Notes: generated by a model not told the origin, from the letters alone. DNA of 64,000 nucleotides from Bradyrhizobium barranii subsp. apii (GCF_011516635.5 NZ_CP096255.1:1672501-1736500), one strand, 5' to 3'. Positions 9,156-19,749 are shown, counted from the stretch's first letter. Made by a program: numbers and translations.

Positions 9156-10584
9156 GGGGATGTCCCGATCGCTGTTGAACTACGTCGGGTCGACGTTGCC
9201 GGAATGAATATTACGCAGCCCTCGTGACGTGGGCAACGGACTTGATTGTCATGCGATCGTGGTGAGCTTGAAGGGCCGCACGCAGAACCGACAATTGCTT
9301 ATGCGCCTTCAATCGTCGGAAGCCCTTGTTGGCCTCGATCATACCGGCCGCGACCCATCGCAAGGCCATACCGGCATCCCGCCAGCGTTTAACGTTGCGC
9401 GTGACGCGGCGAATGGTGCCCATCATGTTCTCGGCGATATTGGTACAGGCGAGCGATCGGCGAAGCTCCTTCGGCAACTTCAACCGGACGACAGTCAGGA
9501 TTTCGTCGAGGCCTTCGAGGATACTGGCCGCAACGCCGGGCCATTGCTGGTCGAGTCGACGCGCGAGATTGCGGATCAATTTTTCAGCCTTGTCGGCGTC
9601 ATCGAGCTCCCAGGCCTGGCGCAGCACCCGGCGGGTGGCCGCATGATGCTCTTTCGGCAGGCGTTCCATGATGTTGCGCGCCTTGTGGATCTGGCAGCGC
9701 TGGATCGCAGCGGCCGAACCGAAGGTGCGGCGGATCGCCTTCGACAACGCCTTCGCGCCGTCGGCGATGAACAGTCTTGGCACCGTCGGGTCGAGCCCGC
9801 GCGAGACCAGGTTGTCCAGCAGGGCCTGAACCGTTGCTGCATTCTCGGTCGCCCCTTCCACCAGCGCCAGCGGATGCTTGTTGCCTTCGCCGTCAACCCC
9901 GATCGCGGCCACCAGCACGAGATCGTCGTCGAGATGCAGCCCGTCGATTTGGACCACCAGAAGGTCGAGCGCGGACAGATCGGCAGCCATGAAGTCGGCC
10001 AGCCGCGCCGCCGACAGAGCCACGAACCTCCGCGAGGCCGCCGACTTCGAAATCCCCGATCCGGGCGGTGCCGGCACGTCACCCTCGGGCAGCCGGACGG
10101 CGCGGCCGAACCGGCGCGTCGACACATTGATCAGCATCAGGTTCATCGCCCAGCGACCGAGCCAGTCCTCCTGCGCCGCCGTTTCCCAGCTCGGGATCGT
10201 GACCTCGCGGCCGTCCATGCCCCGGACCCGCGGGCGATCGACCTCGATCTTGCCGCCGTGGAAACCGATCCGCCCCCGCGTTCGGCCCCAACGGTGCGCC
10301 CGCCGCGCCGCATCACGACCGTGGCGCGGCCCGCAGGCCGCTGTCACATCCGCCTCCATCATCGTGCCGAGCGCCTCGATTCCTGCCGCAAGGCAGAACC
10401 GATCGAAGCTCGCTCGCACTTCCGCAAATGATTTCTCCACAGCCCCGGTCGCCGGCCAACCAGCCGGTGTGATATCTCTCGTCATGGCGTTGCTCTCCTT
10501 TGTGGAATCAGCACCCCGAGCCTACCGGCTCAAGGTGGGCAACGCCGACCTCTTCAGAAATTCAACAGAACCCGGGACATCCCC
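9156..10584 (-). mobile_element. IS256-family element, copy A (1429 bp)
   Basis: The inverted termini are GGGGATGTCCCG (left) and CGGGACATCCCC (right). They are flanked by an exact 8-bp duplication ttgataag at 9148-9155 and 10585-10592. An identical 1429-bp element lies at 24224-25652 in the same orientation with a different duplication. Confidence 0.96.
9211..10485 (-). CDS. IS256 family transposase
   Basis: A 424-residue mutator-type transposase. The DDE core includes LLVVQIDGLHLDDDLVLVAA (first Asp), LFIADGAKALSKAIRRTFG (second Asp) and the C-terminal TNIAENMMGTIRRVTRNVKR containing the final acidic residue. The length and frame are intact. The protein is identical to the copy at 24279-25553, so the two insertions are recent. 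Confidence 0.95.
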   Translation of the reverse strand: MTRDITPAGWPATGAVEKSFAEVRASFDRFCLAAGIEALGTMMEADVTAACGPRHGRDAARRAHRWGRTRGRIGFHGGKIEVDRPRVRGMDGREVTIPSWETAAQEDWLGRWAMNLMLINVSTRRFGRAVRLPEGDVPAPPGSGISKSAASRRFVALSAARLADFMAADLSALDLLVVQIDGLHLDDDLVLVAAIGVDGEGNKHPLALVEGATENAATVQALLDNLVSRGLDPTVPRLFIADGAKALSKAIRRTFGSAAAIQRCQIHKARNIMERLPKEHHAATRRVLRQAWELDDADKAEKLIRNLARRLDQQWPGVAASILEGLDEILTVVRLKLPKELRRSLACTNIAENMMGTIRRVTRNVKRWRDAGMALRWVAAGMIEANKGFRRLKAHKQLSVLRAALQAHHDRMTIKSVAHVTRAA

Positions 10585-10810
10585 TTGATAAGCGGCTGGC
10601 ACTCTGCAGCGTGCAAGGAGGCAGGGAGCTGAATCTAGTCGATCACTATTAGTGATGCAGGCGTTCCGCCACTTCATGCCATCAATTCGTAGCTCACAGA
10701 GCGAGCATTGTTGCGCGTGCAGTCCGGCGCTGGCGAGACGGTGCACCTTAAACTCGCCGTCGCGCTCGCATCTGAACAAGCCGATCTCTTCCCTGGAGCT
10801 TGTGCTATCG

Positions 10811-11547
10811 TCATAACTTGTACGTGATTCCGCCGCTGACGAGCCATGGGTCGATATTGGCGCGGCCAGTGACGGCTATCGCATTGTTTACGGTCGCCGA
10901 GTAATCCGGCCGCAGCCACAACTTCTTCACGTCGAAGTTGAGGCCCCAGTGACGGTCAAGCATGTAATCGAAGCCGAATTGGACCGCGGCGCCAAACTGG
11001 TTGCTGATGCGTACATCCGCCACCGCAAGCCCCGCGAGCGGCGTATTGGCTGCTGATTGGTTGAAGAATGCGGTGTAGTTGATGCCCGCGCCGATATAGG
11101 GCTTGAGCGGCCCGAGTCGGTGAAGTGATATTGCAGCGTCAGTGTCGGAGGCAATAGCCAGGCCTTTCCAACATCGAGCCCGTTGAGCGTGCCGCTACCG
11201 CTGATGTGATGGCTGGCCACGCCGAGAATGAGTTCGGCGGCAATGTTTTTTGTGAAGAAATAGGTGATGTCGAGCTCCGGTATCACTCGATCGCTGATCG
11301 ACAGGCCGGAGCTTGGTGACGACAGCGGCGGGGCTCCCGCGACGCTGACCGAGCCGCCTGCGCTGTCCGGCAAGACGCCGAGCACGCGCAGGCGGATCAT
11401 CCACGGATTGAAGGGGGCGATCGGGGGCGATTTGTAATAGACCGGTGCCGGCGCCAGATCTGCAGCCTGTACCGAGATGCTGACGGAACTGAACGAGGTC
11501 GCGAGCGTGAGCAGCGATGCCGTCGTCAGAAGGGTTCTTGCTTTCAT
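10811..11547 (-). pseudogene. OmpW-family outer-membrane protein, frameshifted
   Basis: The N-terminal part (from MKARTLLTTASLLTLATSF, a signal peptide ending around SVQA-ADLAP) carries OmpW features such as PWMIRLRVLGVLPDSAG, ELDITYFFTKNIAAELIL and LLPPTLTLQYHFTDSG. A one-base deletion near 11118 shifts the frame: the expected LGPLKPYIGAGINYTAFFNQ is in another frame, which ends with VSGGITYKL, a typical beta-barrel C terminus. The ATG at 11547 is chosen over 11559 because of the GGAG seven bases upstream. If the deletion is real the barrel cannot form. A sigma-54-like promoter lies upstream at 11652-11668, so it may once have been in the nif regulon. Confidence 0.8.
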
Positions 11548-11651
11548 CAAGTTCTCCATTCCAAGTCCGCGCGAAGAGTCGCGCGAGAACCTCTGTCACA
11601 CATCGCGGATGGAGAAGGATTTGATGCCGATCAAAATGGCTACGGCCGTAG

Positions 11652-11668
11652 CGCAATTAAGCAGCCAA
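11652..11668 (-). promoter_or_regulatory. Candidate sigma-54 promoter for the OmpW-like gene
   Basis: On the minus strand TTGGCTGCTTAATTGCG has GG-N10-GC with the preferred TGGC and TTGC cores. It lies about 105 bp upstream of the OmpW start. No perfect TGT-N10-ACA site was found upstream, so NifA control is uncertain. Confidence 0.5.
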
Positions 11669-12017
11669 GTTGCGTAAGCACCACGGCCGTGAAGCGTCGT
11701 GGCGCCTGTTCATCGATATTCGGCTCAATATTCTGTCTGAGCCGAACTCTACTAGGAACTGGTTATCATCTTATCGATCTGATCCAAGCCAGATGAGTCA
11801 TGGGGCGATGGAGGCGGTCTAGCTGCAGCGGCCTCTTACACTCCGTGAGCGCGAAAGAGTTGTGTTAACACGGAGCGCAACATGGGCTCCGCTGTGTTAC
11901 AGACGAGCCACTCACACTTGCTTGTCGGCGAAAAGCGTGTCGGCAGTCCCTGAGGATTCGGAGGGCGACAACTTCGCTCTTCGCGTCACTTTCCGCACGA
12001 TAGCATTCATCATCTCA
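11669..12017. other. Intergenic, no gene seen
   Basis: About 350 bp between the OmpW promoter and the ArsC-like gene. It contains the short palindrome gtgttaacac near 11862 but no coding sequence I can support. Confidence 0.4.
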
Positions 12018-12431
12018 TTACATCTGGAGACAGCCTGGGGCCTTTCCCTCGTGCGGACATCTCTCGAGATCATCTTGCGTCTTCTGGCCAAGCATCGACA
12101 ATACGGGCTCGTCATCGAATCCGGCGTATCTTGCACCGTCGGCGTTGATCAGCGGGCGTCGGATCAGGAGCGGATCGCGCAGCATCAACGCGAGCGCGCT
12201 CGCCGCGTCGATTTCGTCGGGATTGATATCGCCCGACTTGATACGAGGCGCGACTCGGTTGAACCAGGATGCGATCGGCTTATTGCCGTAGAAGAGGCGT
12301 AAATCCTCGGCGGTCCATCGCTCCTTCAAGATGTTCTTGGCTATCACGTCATGGCCAGCGGCCTTCAGCGCCTGCATCTGATACGCATTGGTGTCGCAGC
12401 CGGGTTTTTGATAAAAGATAATTGTCGCCAT
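12018..12431 (-). CDS. ArsC/Spx-like nitrogenase-associated protein
   Basis: A 137-residue protein of the ArsC-like thioredoxin fold that accompanies nif genes (the 'nitrogenase-associated protein' family, related to Azotobacter NifO). The N terminus MATIIFYQKPGCDTNAYQMQ carries the single ArsC-type cysteine at position 12, and LRDPLLIRRPLINADG carries the conserved arginine region. The ATG at 12431 is chosen because homology begins there and AAGGAGC precedes it by a few bases; the longer frame upstream is not protein-like. Its biochemical role is unsettled; it has been linked to the balance between nitrogenase and nitrate assimilation. Confidence 0.85.
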   Translation of the reverse strand: MATIIFYQKPGCDTNAYQMQALKAAGHDVIAKNILKERWTAEDLRLFYGNKPIASWFNRVAPRIKSGDINPDEIDAASALALMLRDPLLIRRPLINADGARYAGFDDEPVLSMLGQKTQDDLERCPHEGKAPGCLQM

Positions 12432-12978
12432 GGCCTGCTCCTTATGTAGGTACGCTGCGCTGAACGATCGGGCCGGCGACCGCCGCGTTCCAGAGTGCAT
12501 TCGACCTTTTTTGAGAACCATCTCCAAGGTCAGCGGCTTTACCACCTGCCGCGGCTCATGCCGCCGACCGACTTGGCCTCCTCGAGCGTTTGCAAACGAC
12601 CAAGATCCGGACATTCTGAAATTGAGCCGCTAACTCATCGATGAGCTCCTTTCGGTCTCGGAAAGAAGGTACCGAGCAGGAGTGCATTTGGCGTCAACCC
12701 ATGGGTGACGCTTAAAAGGCGTCTTGGGCGGTAAGCTCGTGCGCCCCGATCTGGTTCATGCTGCATTGAATTACAGGTCGCGCGGCAGATCGAACACCAC
12801 CGGCGAAAGACTACCTGCAAGGTTTCGCCGCCAACCTGTATCCTCACTCTCCTCCGATCGCCGACAAGGGGCTTGGCCGACAAGGGGCTTGCAAGAAGAG
12901 TAGCAAGATCCGTTCCACACATGATGCATCGGACAAGCGCGCCAGACCGGCTTTTCCGATTGATTGGTTCTGGCCACT
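12432..12978. other. Intergenic DNA upstream of nifH, with a 15-bp tandem repeat
   Basis: No gene is supported here. Around 12863-12892 the unit gccgacaaggggctt occurs twice in a row (the first followed by g). Confidence 0.5.
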
Positions 12979-12994
12979 TGTTGGTTTCCTGACA
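12979..12994 (+). promoter_or_regulatory. NifA upstream activator site 1 of nifH
   Basis: TGTTGGTTTCCTGACA is an exact TGT-N10-ACA match, 117 bp upstream of the nifH -24 element. Confidence 0.85.
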
Positions 12995-13007
12995 GCTGCG
13001 CAGATCC

Positions 13008-13023
13008 TGTCAGGTCCGAAACA
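13008..13023 (+). promoter_or_regulatory. NifA upstream activator site 2 of nifH
   Basis: TGTCAGGTCCGAAACA is a second exact TGT-N10-ACA match, 29 bp after site 1 (close to three helical turns), so both sites face the same side of the helix. Confidence 0.85.
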
Positions 13024-13095
13024 GCCAGGATCACGCATCGGCTCGCTGGCGTTTTTCAAAACGTAATCAGAAGCTTAATGTGCGCGGACAGGCGT

Positions 13096-13111
13096 TGGCA
13101 TGGTGGTTGCT
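13096..13111 (+). promoter_or_regulatory. Sigma-54 promoter of nifH
   Basis: TGGCATGGTGGTTGCT is a strong -24/-12 element (GG-N10-GC). Transcription would start near 13123, giving a leader of about 150 nt before nifH. Confidence 0.9.
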
Positions 13112-13132
13112 AATGAGCGGTAGCAACACTGA

Positions 13133-14155
<1,023 letters not shown>

Positions 14156-14192
14156 AGGTTGCGAGTCGCGGCCTTGTGAAGGCGCGCGACGG

Positions 14193-14231
14193 ATGCCGGT
14201 CTCCTCACCTACCCATCCGGGAGACCGGCAT
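14193..14231 (+). terminator. Strong hairpin between nifH and nifQ
   Basis: ATGCCGGTCTCC and GGAGACCGGCAT form a perfect 12-bp stem with a 15-nt loop. There is no U-tract after it, so it more likely attenuates read-through or protects the nifH mRNA 3' end than acts as a complete terminator. nifQ has no separate sigma-54 promoter that I can see. Confidence 0.7.
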
Positions 14232-14245
14232 TCTGACGAACGACC

Positions 14246-15016
14246 GTGACCAAGATCAGGATGGGGCAGGGCAAACCAGATCGTGGAATCCATCGATTCA
14301 TGTCCGAAGCGCACTTTCTTCCTTTTGTGGCTGCTTGTGCCGTTGATGCGAGCAGCCGGATGCACAGAGCAATTGCAACCTACCGTCTACTCACCGGTGT
14401 GCCTCCTGAAGATGCCGACATTGCCACTGACAGTAATTTCGATTGCCATGTCCTGGCGTCTATTCTAGCGATTGCCTCGATGGATGGTGGCCCTCTTCCC
14501 GAGAAGGCGGGCCTGTCCGGCCACGAGCTAGCGGCCTTGCTGGAGCGGTACTTTCCCTCGGTAGGGGTCAAGCTCGTGGAGCGGCTCCTGTCGGTCGAGT
14601 GCGATGAGAGCGACGAGATCGCAATGGTGCGCGATCTTTTGCTCAAGCAGCGCTCGACGGAAGGACATATCGGTCGCTGGCTGGCCGCGATGATCGCGCG
14701 CCGCGCCATTGAGCCGGACCACCTGTGGGAAGGCTTGGGATTACGCAATCGTGCCGAACTCTCTCGGCTGCTCAGCCGCCACTTCGCGCCGCTCGCCGCG
14801 CGCAATATCAACAATATGCGCTGGAAGCGCTTTTTCTACCGCACGCTGTGCGAGGATGAAGGCCTCGTAATGTGCACGACGCCCGTCTGTACGCAATGTA
14901 ACGACTTTAGCCTCTGCTTCGGCGAGGAAAGCGGCGAGAGCCGGTTGGCCGAGCGCCGGCGCGACTTTCTGTTGCAGGCGGCTCGCCCGGTTGTCCGCGG
15001 CGACTGGCCCATCTGA
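14246..15016 (+). CDS. nifQ: NifQ, molybdenum donor for FeMo-cofactor
   Basis: A NifQ protein that hands molybdenum, as a Mo-Fe-S cluster, to the FeMo-cofactor assembly site. The family signature C-x4-C-x2-C-x5-C is present near the C terminus (MCTTPVCTQCNDFSLC). The frame opens with GTG 14246; ATG 14300 (MSEAHFLPF) is a good alternative start and would fit usual lengths better. The gene lies 90 bp after nifH beyond the hairpin and probably shares its transcript. Confidence 0.92.
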   Translation: MTKIRMGQGKPDRGIHRFMSEAHFLPFVAACAVDASSRMHRAIATYRLLTGVPPEDADIATDSNFDCHVLASILAIASMDGGPLPEKAGLSGHELAALLERYFPSVGVKLVERLLSVECDESDEIAMVRDLLLKQRSTEGHIGRWLAAMIARRAIEPDHLWEGLGLRNRAELSRLLSRHFAPLAARNINNMRWKRFFYRTLCEDEGLVMCTTPVCTQCNDFSLCFGEESGESRLAERRRDFLLQAARPVVRGDWPI

Positions 15017-15393
15017 GTTGCCACAGGAATCTTCGAACGCCTCGTCCGGATTTGGCGGTTCGGAGAGGGGGGGGGCTGGCTAGCGCCACTACAACGCGAG
15101 CCCATCATGTATCCAAGGCGATGCCGCGCCCAAGCGCTCCGCGACAGGTCGTGTATCCCGGCGCTCTGCAGTCGAGTTCGAATTGGGCATGGCAACAAGC
15201 AAGGTGAGGCGTCTTTTCATCGGTGCTGAGTCGTCACCGGCGAGCCCGTGGGCCGCGGTATTGTGGACGCAGCTTTCCAGGGCCAGGCTTTGGCCGTGGA
15301 GAGCAGCCGCGCGAGCTAAGGCCTGCAGCAGGATCGTGGGTGCTGCCACAACTCGTCGAACGTCGACGAACTAACCCAAGGGAGATTTTTGCA
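15017..15393. other. Intergenic between nifQ and nifW
   Basis: About 375 bp with no convincing gene and no sigma-54 element. It includes a run of nine G residues near 15067. Confidence 0.4.
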
Positions 15394-15735
15394 ATGAGCA
15401 ACTCATGCTCGCCAGCCGGGATCCTGGATCGGCTCAGCAAGGCCTCGTCGGCGGAAGAGTTCTTTTCGCTGCTAGGCGTCGATTACGAGCCGAAAATCGT
15501 CAATGTTGCGCGCCTTCATATCCTAAAGCGCATGGGACAATATTTTGCCAAGGAGCAGTTCGCCGGTGCCGCAGAGCCGGAGATCAGAGCTCGGTGCAAA
15601 GCGATGCTGGAGCAAGCCTATGCCGATTTCGTGGCATCGTCACCGATCGAGCAGCGAGTGTTCAAGGTCTTAAAGGAAGCCGTCGCAGACCCTAACAAGT
15701 CGTTGGCGTTTGTCCCGTTGAGCGCGCTGAAGTGA
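15394..15735 (+). CDS. nifW: Nitrogenase-stabilising protein NifW
   Basis: A 113-residue NifW, which binds the MoFe protein and helps its maturation and protection from oxygen. Family features seen: the N-terminal ILDRLSKASSAEEFFSLLGV, DYEPKIVNVARLHILKRMGQ and the C-terminal RVFKVLKEAV region. The start ATG 15394 has aagggag upstream at the right distance. The position nifH-nifQ-nifW-fixBCX is the Bradyrhizobium order. Confidence 0.95.
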   Translation: MSNSCSPAGILDRLSKASSAEEFFSLLGVDYEPKIVNVARLHILKRMGQYFAKEQFAGAAEPEIRARCKAMLEQAYADFVASSPIEQRVFKVLKEAVADPNKSLAFVPLSALK

Positions 15736-15957
15736 TTTCGTGCTCCACTGCGGTGTGGTTTGTCCCACCTGGCCGGGTGACGGTGTCTTGTACAGCCTTC
15801 GTCTTCATTCAAATCAACCCCTCTGCAGCCTGACGCGAGCCGCGCTGTCGTATTCCCGACCCATGTCTGAGCTGCTGCTCGTGCCCGTGGTGTCAGGGGC
15901 CATTTTAAGTGTCTTCCAAGACGTTGCTTTCGCGCGAAATTCCATGGTTCTTTCGAC

Positions 15958-15973
15958 TGGTACGACACTTGCT
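15958..15973 (+). promoter_or_regulatory. Sigma-54 promoter ahead of the fixBCX group
   Basis: TGGTACGACACTTGCT matches the -24/-12 pattern with 10 bp between GG and GC. A one-mismatch NifA site (TGT-N10-ACC) lies at 15846-15861. The promoter is about 80 bp before a small ORF with a strong ribosome-binding site and 765 bp before fixB. Confidence 0.7.
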
Positions 15974-16053
15974 GTTGTCCTGCCGATCCCGCCGATCCCG
16001 TCTTCGATGCCGACAGATGGTGGCCGTCCGAGATGAGATTTGAAGGAGGACCT

Positions 16054-16179
16054 ATGACATCGCTTCTACTGTCCGCCGAGCGCTGCGGCATGATCTTATG
16101 GCTCACGCCAATGCCGTTCGAAATAGCCTTTGACGCGACCGAAGCCGGCATGGACCGCGAGATGGTGGTCAATGGGTAA
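16054..16179 (+). CDS. Small ORF of 41 residues, unknown, first after the sigma-54 promoter
   Basis: The protein starts MTSLLLSAERCGMILWLTPM and ends TEAGMDREMVVNG. The ribosome-binding site aaggaggacctATG is nearly perfect and the ORF is the first after the promoter at 15958. It could be a true small protein or the N-terminal piece of a gene decayed further downstream. I do not recognise the family. Confidence 0.45.
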   Translation: MTSLLLSAERCGMILWLTPMPFEIAFDATEAGMDREMVVNG

Positions 16180-16738
16180 GTCACCCGTCCACGCTACGCC
16201 CGGAGCGGGTATGCACATGGTCGTCCGCATCGCGCAGGCCTCCGGTCATGCGCAGATCCCCATCCGCTCCATGGCCGATGGCAAGATGCGTCAAGAAACG
16301 GGGCCAACGTCGGCTCTTATGAGTTGTCGGCGCCGGAGGCGGGGCTGGGATTGCGTGTCAGGAGCGGTGGCCAGATCCCTCTGGCCGTCACAGTCAACGC
16401 GGAGCGCGGGGCCGAAAGCGAGACGCCGGTATTGCGCGATCACCGGACTGACTGACCCAAGGCTGGCAGCCGCCGGTCAGATTGACCGCGGCGGCCTGGC
16501 CGCCGCGGTGGCGCTCGTCGAAGGGAGCGCGCAAGGAACCAAGGTCGAGCATCTCTACGAAGTCTGGCCCGTCCGCTACGTCTACCGCGGCGGCGCGTCT
16601 CGCCGCGTGGTGGGGCGCGCCGAACGGACGAGACGGGCGAGCGGCCGGTCAGGCACTGACCAAAAGTGATCTTCCGTTGAGCGAAGTAGAAAGCAATCCC
16701 GTGGTGCGTGCGCGCGTTATTTTGAGAGGATCTAGAGC
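16180..16738. other. Degenerate stretch between the small ORF and fixB
   Basis: No intact gene. The third frame holds protein-like pieces (ANVGSYELSAPEAGLGLRVR, then GGQIPLAVTVNAERGAESET) broken by stops, which suggests that the small ORF once continued here. CCGCGGCGGCC-t-GGCCGCCGCGG at 16486-16508 is a perfect 11-bp palindrome that could fold in mRNA. Confidence 0.5.
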
Positions 16739-17848
16739 ATGAGCAATGTCATAAAAACGAGCACGCTGGCGGCTGGCGGCCGAGCGGCAGCGAAAAAGGA
16801 ACTGCCCGAGCACTTTAAAGCATATAGGCATGTCTGGGTCTTCGTCGAGCAGGAGCGCGGCCAAGTGCACCCGGTTTCCTGGGAGCTGATGGGTGCGGGG
16901 CGCAGGCTCGCCGACAGGCTGAAGGTGAATCTAGCTGCGGTCGTTATCGGCCCGGAGGGACAGCCCACGCGTAACGCCGCGCTTGAATCCTTTTGCTATG
17001 GCGCAGATCTGGCTTATCTCGTGAGTGACAATGTCCTGTCAGATTATCGCAACGAGTCCTATACCAAAGCGCTAACCGAACTCGTCAACACCTACAAGCC
17101 GGAGATTCTGCTATTGGGTGCGACGACACTCGGTCGCGATCTTGCAGGTTCCGTGGCGACGACCTTGTCGACAGGGCTCACTGCCGACTGTACCGCGCTC
17201 GACGTCGACACCGATGGTTCGCTTGCAGCGACGCGTCCGACCTTTGGCGGCTCGCTGCTCTGCACGATCTATACCTTGAATTATCGTCCGCAGATGGCAA
17301 CCGTTCGCCCACGCGTCATGCCGATGCCAGAGCGTGTGGTACGCGATGCCGCTCGTATCATTATCCACCCACTTGGCCTCGTTGAAGACGATATCGTCAC
17401 GAAAGTGCTCTCCTTCATCCCCGATCGCGATTCGGAAACGTCCAATCTGGCCTACGCCGATGTCGTGGTTGCCGGCGGCTTGGGGCTGGGGGCGCCTGAC
17501 AATTTTCGGCTGGTGCGCGAGCTCGCAACTCTGCTTGGCGCCGAGTATGGCTGCTCGCGTCCTCTGGTGCAAAAAGGATGGGTTACGTCTGACCGGCAGA
17601 TCGGCCAAACCGGCAAGACCATCCGGCCAAAGCTCTATATTGCTGCCGGAATTTCCGGCGCGATCCAGCACAGGGTCGGTGTGGAGGGGGCGGATCTGAT
17701 CGTCGCCATCAATACCGACAAGAACGCGCCGATCTTCGACTTCGCCCATGTCGCGATCGTCAGTGACGCGCTGCATCTGCTACCGGCGCTGACAGCTGCG
17801 TTTCGGGCGCGGCTTTTGCCGAATTCCCGTGCTCGGATCGCAGTCTAG
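16739..17848 (+). CDS. fixB: Electron-transfer flavoprotein alpha subunit FixB
   Basis: A 369-residue FixB. With FixA it forms the flavoprotein that bifurcates electrons and, through FixC and FixX, supplies low-potential electrons to nitrogenase. The N-terminal ETF domain includes [20 protein letters not shown], and the C-terminal FAD-binding part has the hallmark [14 protein letters not shown] and the stretch [20 protein letters not shown] followed by [19 protein letters not shown]. FixA is not in the window, as in Bradyrhizobium where it is encoded elsewhere. GAGAGGA precedes the ATG. fixC follows after 8 bp. Confidence 0.97.
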   Translation: MSNVIKTSTLAAGGRAAAKKELPEHFKAYRHVWVFVEQERGQVHPVSWELMGAGRRLADRLKVNLAAVVIGPEGQPTRNAALESFCYGADLAYLVSDNVLSDYRNESYTKALTELVNTYKPEILLLGATTLGRDLAGSVATTLSTGLTADCTALDVDTDGSLAATRPTFGGSLLCTIYTLNYRPQMATVRPRVMPMPERVVRDAARIIIHPLGLVEDDIVTKVLSFIPDRDSETSNLAYADVVVAGGLGLGAPDNFRLVRELATLLGAEYGCSRPLVQKGWVTSDRQIGQTGKTIRPKLYIAAGISGAIQHRVGVEGADLIVAINTDKNAPIFDFAHVAIVSDALHLLPALTAAFRARLLPNSRARIAV

Positions 17849-17856
17849 AGGAGACG

Positions 17857-19167
17857 ATGATGATTGAGGAGAGGTTCGACGCGATCGTGGTCGGAGCGGG
17901 TATGGCAGGCAATGCAGCGGCCTTGACCATGGCCAAGTGCGGCCTGCAGGTGCTGCAGCTCGAGCGGGGCGAGTACCCCGGATCGAAGAATGTGCAGGGC
18001 GCGATCCTCTATGCGGATATGATGGAGAGGCTGATCCCCGACTTTCGCGAGGAAGCGCCGCTCGAACGTCATCTGGTCGAACAGCGGTTCTGGCTACTGG
18101 ACGATCGCTCCCACGTCGGCATGCACTACCGCTCGGATGACTTCAACGAGGAGCGGCCGAACCGCTACACGATCATACGCGCGCCGTTTGACAAGTGGTT
18201 CTCGTCGAAGGTGCGGGAGGCCGGGGCGACCGTGTTGTGCGAGACGACAGTCACCGAGCTCGTGCGAGACGACCGTGAGAGGGTTGTGGGAGTTCGTACA
18301 GATCGCGGCGGCGGCGAAATACATGCCGACGTTGTCGTGCTGGCCGAGGGTGTCAATGGACTGCTCGGGACGCGCGCTGGCCTGCGCGCGCGGCCGACAC
18401 CCGATAACGTCGCGCTCGCGGTGAAGGAAATGCACTTTTTGCCTCGCGAAACCATCGAGGCGCGTTTCAATCTTAAGGGCGATGAGGGCGTCGTGATCGA
18501 GGCGGCCGGAACCATTTCTCGCGGCATGACTGGAATGGGTTTCGTCTATGCCAACAAGGAATGCATTTCGGTCGGCATCGGCTGTCTCGTCGCCGATTTC
18601 CAGCGCACCGGCCAGACACCATACGGCATGCTCGATCATTTCAAGCAGCATCCGTCCGTGGCACCGCTGATCGCAGGTTCTGAAATCAAGGAGTATGCGG
18701 CTCATCTCATTCCCGAAGGCGGCTACAAGGCAATCCCGCAGCTCTACGGTGATGGGTGGGTAGTGGTGGGGGACGCGGCGCAGCTCAACAACGCCATTCA
18801 TCGTGAGGGTTCCAATCTTGCGATGACCTCAGGCCGCATCGCGGCGGAAGCAATCGCCGAGATGAAGTCGCGCCGCGAGCCCATGACGGCGAAAAATCTG
18901 TCGCTCTACAGGAAGATGCTAGCCGATTCCTTCGTGATCAAGGATCTCAAGAAGTACAAGGACTTGCCCATGCTGATGCACACCCATTCGCAAAACTTCT
19001 TTCTTACCTATCCGCAGCTCATCTCCAAGGCGATGCAGAACTTTGTGCGCGTCGATGGGACGCCGAAGCTTGAGAAGGAGAAGGCGACCCTGAAATCCTT
19101 TGTCAAGGCGCGGTCATGGAGGGGCCTGATCGGCGATGCGTCTCGCTTTGCCCGGGCCTGGCGCTGA
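17857..19167 (+). CDS. fixC: FixC flavoprotein (ETF-quinone oxidoreductase like)
   Basis: A 436-residue flavoprotein of normal FixC length. The N-terminal dinucleotide motif [20 protein letters not shown] binds FAD, and the later [20 protein letters not shown] segment is the second FAD contact typical of the ETF-QO/FixC family. It relays electrons from FixAB towards quinone and, with FixX, ferredoxin. The start has gaggagacg upstream. The gene sits between fixB (8 bp) and fixX (24 bp) in one operon. Confidence 0.97.
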   Translation: MMIEERFDAIVVGAGMAGNAAALTMAKCGLQVLQLERGEYPGSKNVQGAILYADMMERLIPDFREEAPLERHLVEQRFWLLDDRSHVGMHYRSDDFNEERPNRYTIIRAPFDKWFSSKVREAGATVLCETTVTELVRDDRERVVGVRTDRGGGEIHADVVVLAEGVNGLLGTRAGLRARPTPDNVALAVKEMHFLPRETIEARFNLKGDEGVVIEAAGTISRGMTGMGFVYANKECISVGIGCLVADFQRTGQTPYGMLDHFKQHPSVAPLIAGSEIKEYAAHLIPEGGYKAIPQLYGDGWVVVGDAAQLNNAIHREGSNLAMTSGRIAAEAIAEMKSRREPMTAKNLSLYRKMLADSFVIKDLKKYKDLPMLMHTHSQNFFLTYPQLISKAMQNFVRVDGTPKLEKEKATLKSFVKARSWRGLIGDASRFARAWR

Positions 19168-19191
19168 CCGCCAATAATGTGAGGTTCAGCA

Positions 19192-19503
19192 ATGGAAGGT
19201 CAAAGCATGAATGTCGAGCCCTCGGTGCGCGTCGAAGACAAGCTGTATTACAACCGATATCTTGTCGACATCGGTCAGCCCCACGTCAAGGTACGCGCGC
19301 ACACAACGCCGTCGGCGGAACTGCTTGCGCTCTTGAAAGTCTGCCCCGCACGATGCTACGAACTCAACGACAATGGACAGGTTGAGGTAACCGTCGACGG
19401 TTGCATCGAGTGCGGCACCTGCCGCGTGATCGCCGAGCCCACCGGCGACATCCAATGGAGCCATCCGCGCGGCGGATATGGGGTGTTGTTCAAGTTTGGC
19501 TGA
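19192..19503 (+). CDS. fixX: Ferredoxin-like protein FixX
   Basis: A 103-residue ferredoxin partner of FixC. A single [4Fe-4S] binding motif can be built from CIECGTC in [15 protein letters not shown] together with the upstream [12 protein letters not shown] 19192 or the in-frame ATG 19207 ([12 protein letters not shown]) may be used; the second fits the usual FixX length. It is the last gene of the fixBCX operon, and a hairpin follows at 19682. Confidence 0.96.
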   Translation: MEGQSMNVEPSVRVEDKLYYNRYLVDIGQPHVKVRAHTTPSAELLALLKVCPARCYELNDNGQVEVTVDGCIECGTCRVIAEPTGDIQWSHPRGGYGVLFKFG

Positions 19504-19681
19504 AAGTGAACGAACGTAGCAGTATGATCGCCATGTAAAGGAGGATCTCGCCGTCACAGTTGCGCATTCCGCCTCTCTGCACGGGTTCAAGTTCGAACCG
19601 AGGCGCGCACCTCGAGAGGACACCCCACAAGACAGACATTGCATCAGGATATCACGATCACTCGGGATGCGCGTAGGAATG

Positions 19682-19710
19682 GTTGTGGCGCCACTGAACT
19701 GCGCCACAAC
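19682..19710. terminator. Hairpin between convergent fixX and ahpD
   Basis: GTTGTGGCGC and GCGCCACAAC form a perfect 10-bp stem with a 9-nt loop in the 246-bp space between two convergent operons. Its location suggests a bidirectional terminator, though no clear U-tract is seen on either strand. Confidence 0.6.
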
Positions 19711-19749
19711 GGTGTCGAACCGGTGGAAAAGGAGGAATCAGCCGGTCGC

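Noticed and set aside
9229..10431. A 400-residue open frame on the plus strand opposite the IS256 transposase (also at 24297-25499)
   Set aside because: It is the antisense shadow of the transposase in GC-rich DNA, without motifs or a ribosome-binding site.
16130..16669. A 179-residue frame between nifW and fixB
   Set aside because: Arg/Ala-rich composition, no start context and no family; the more protein-like pieces are in another frame.
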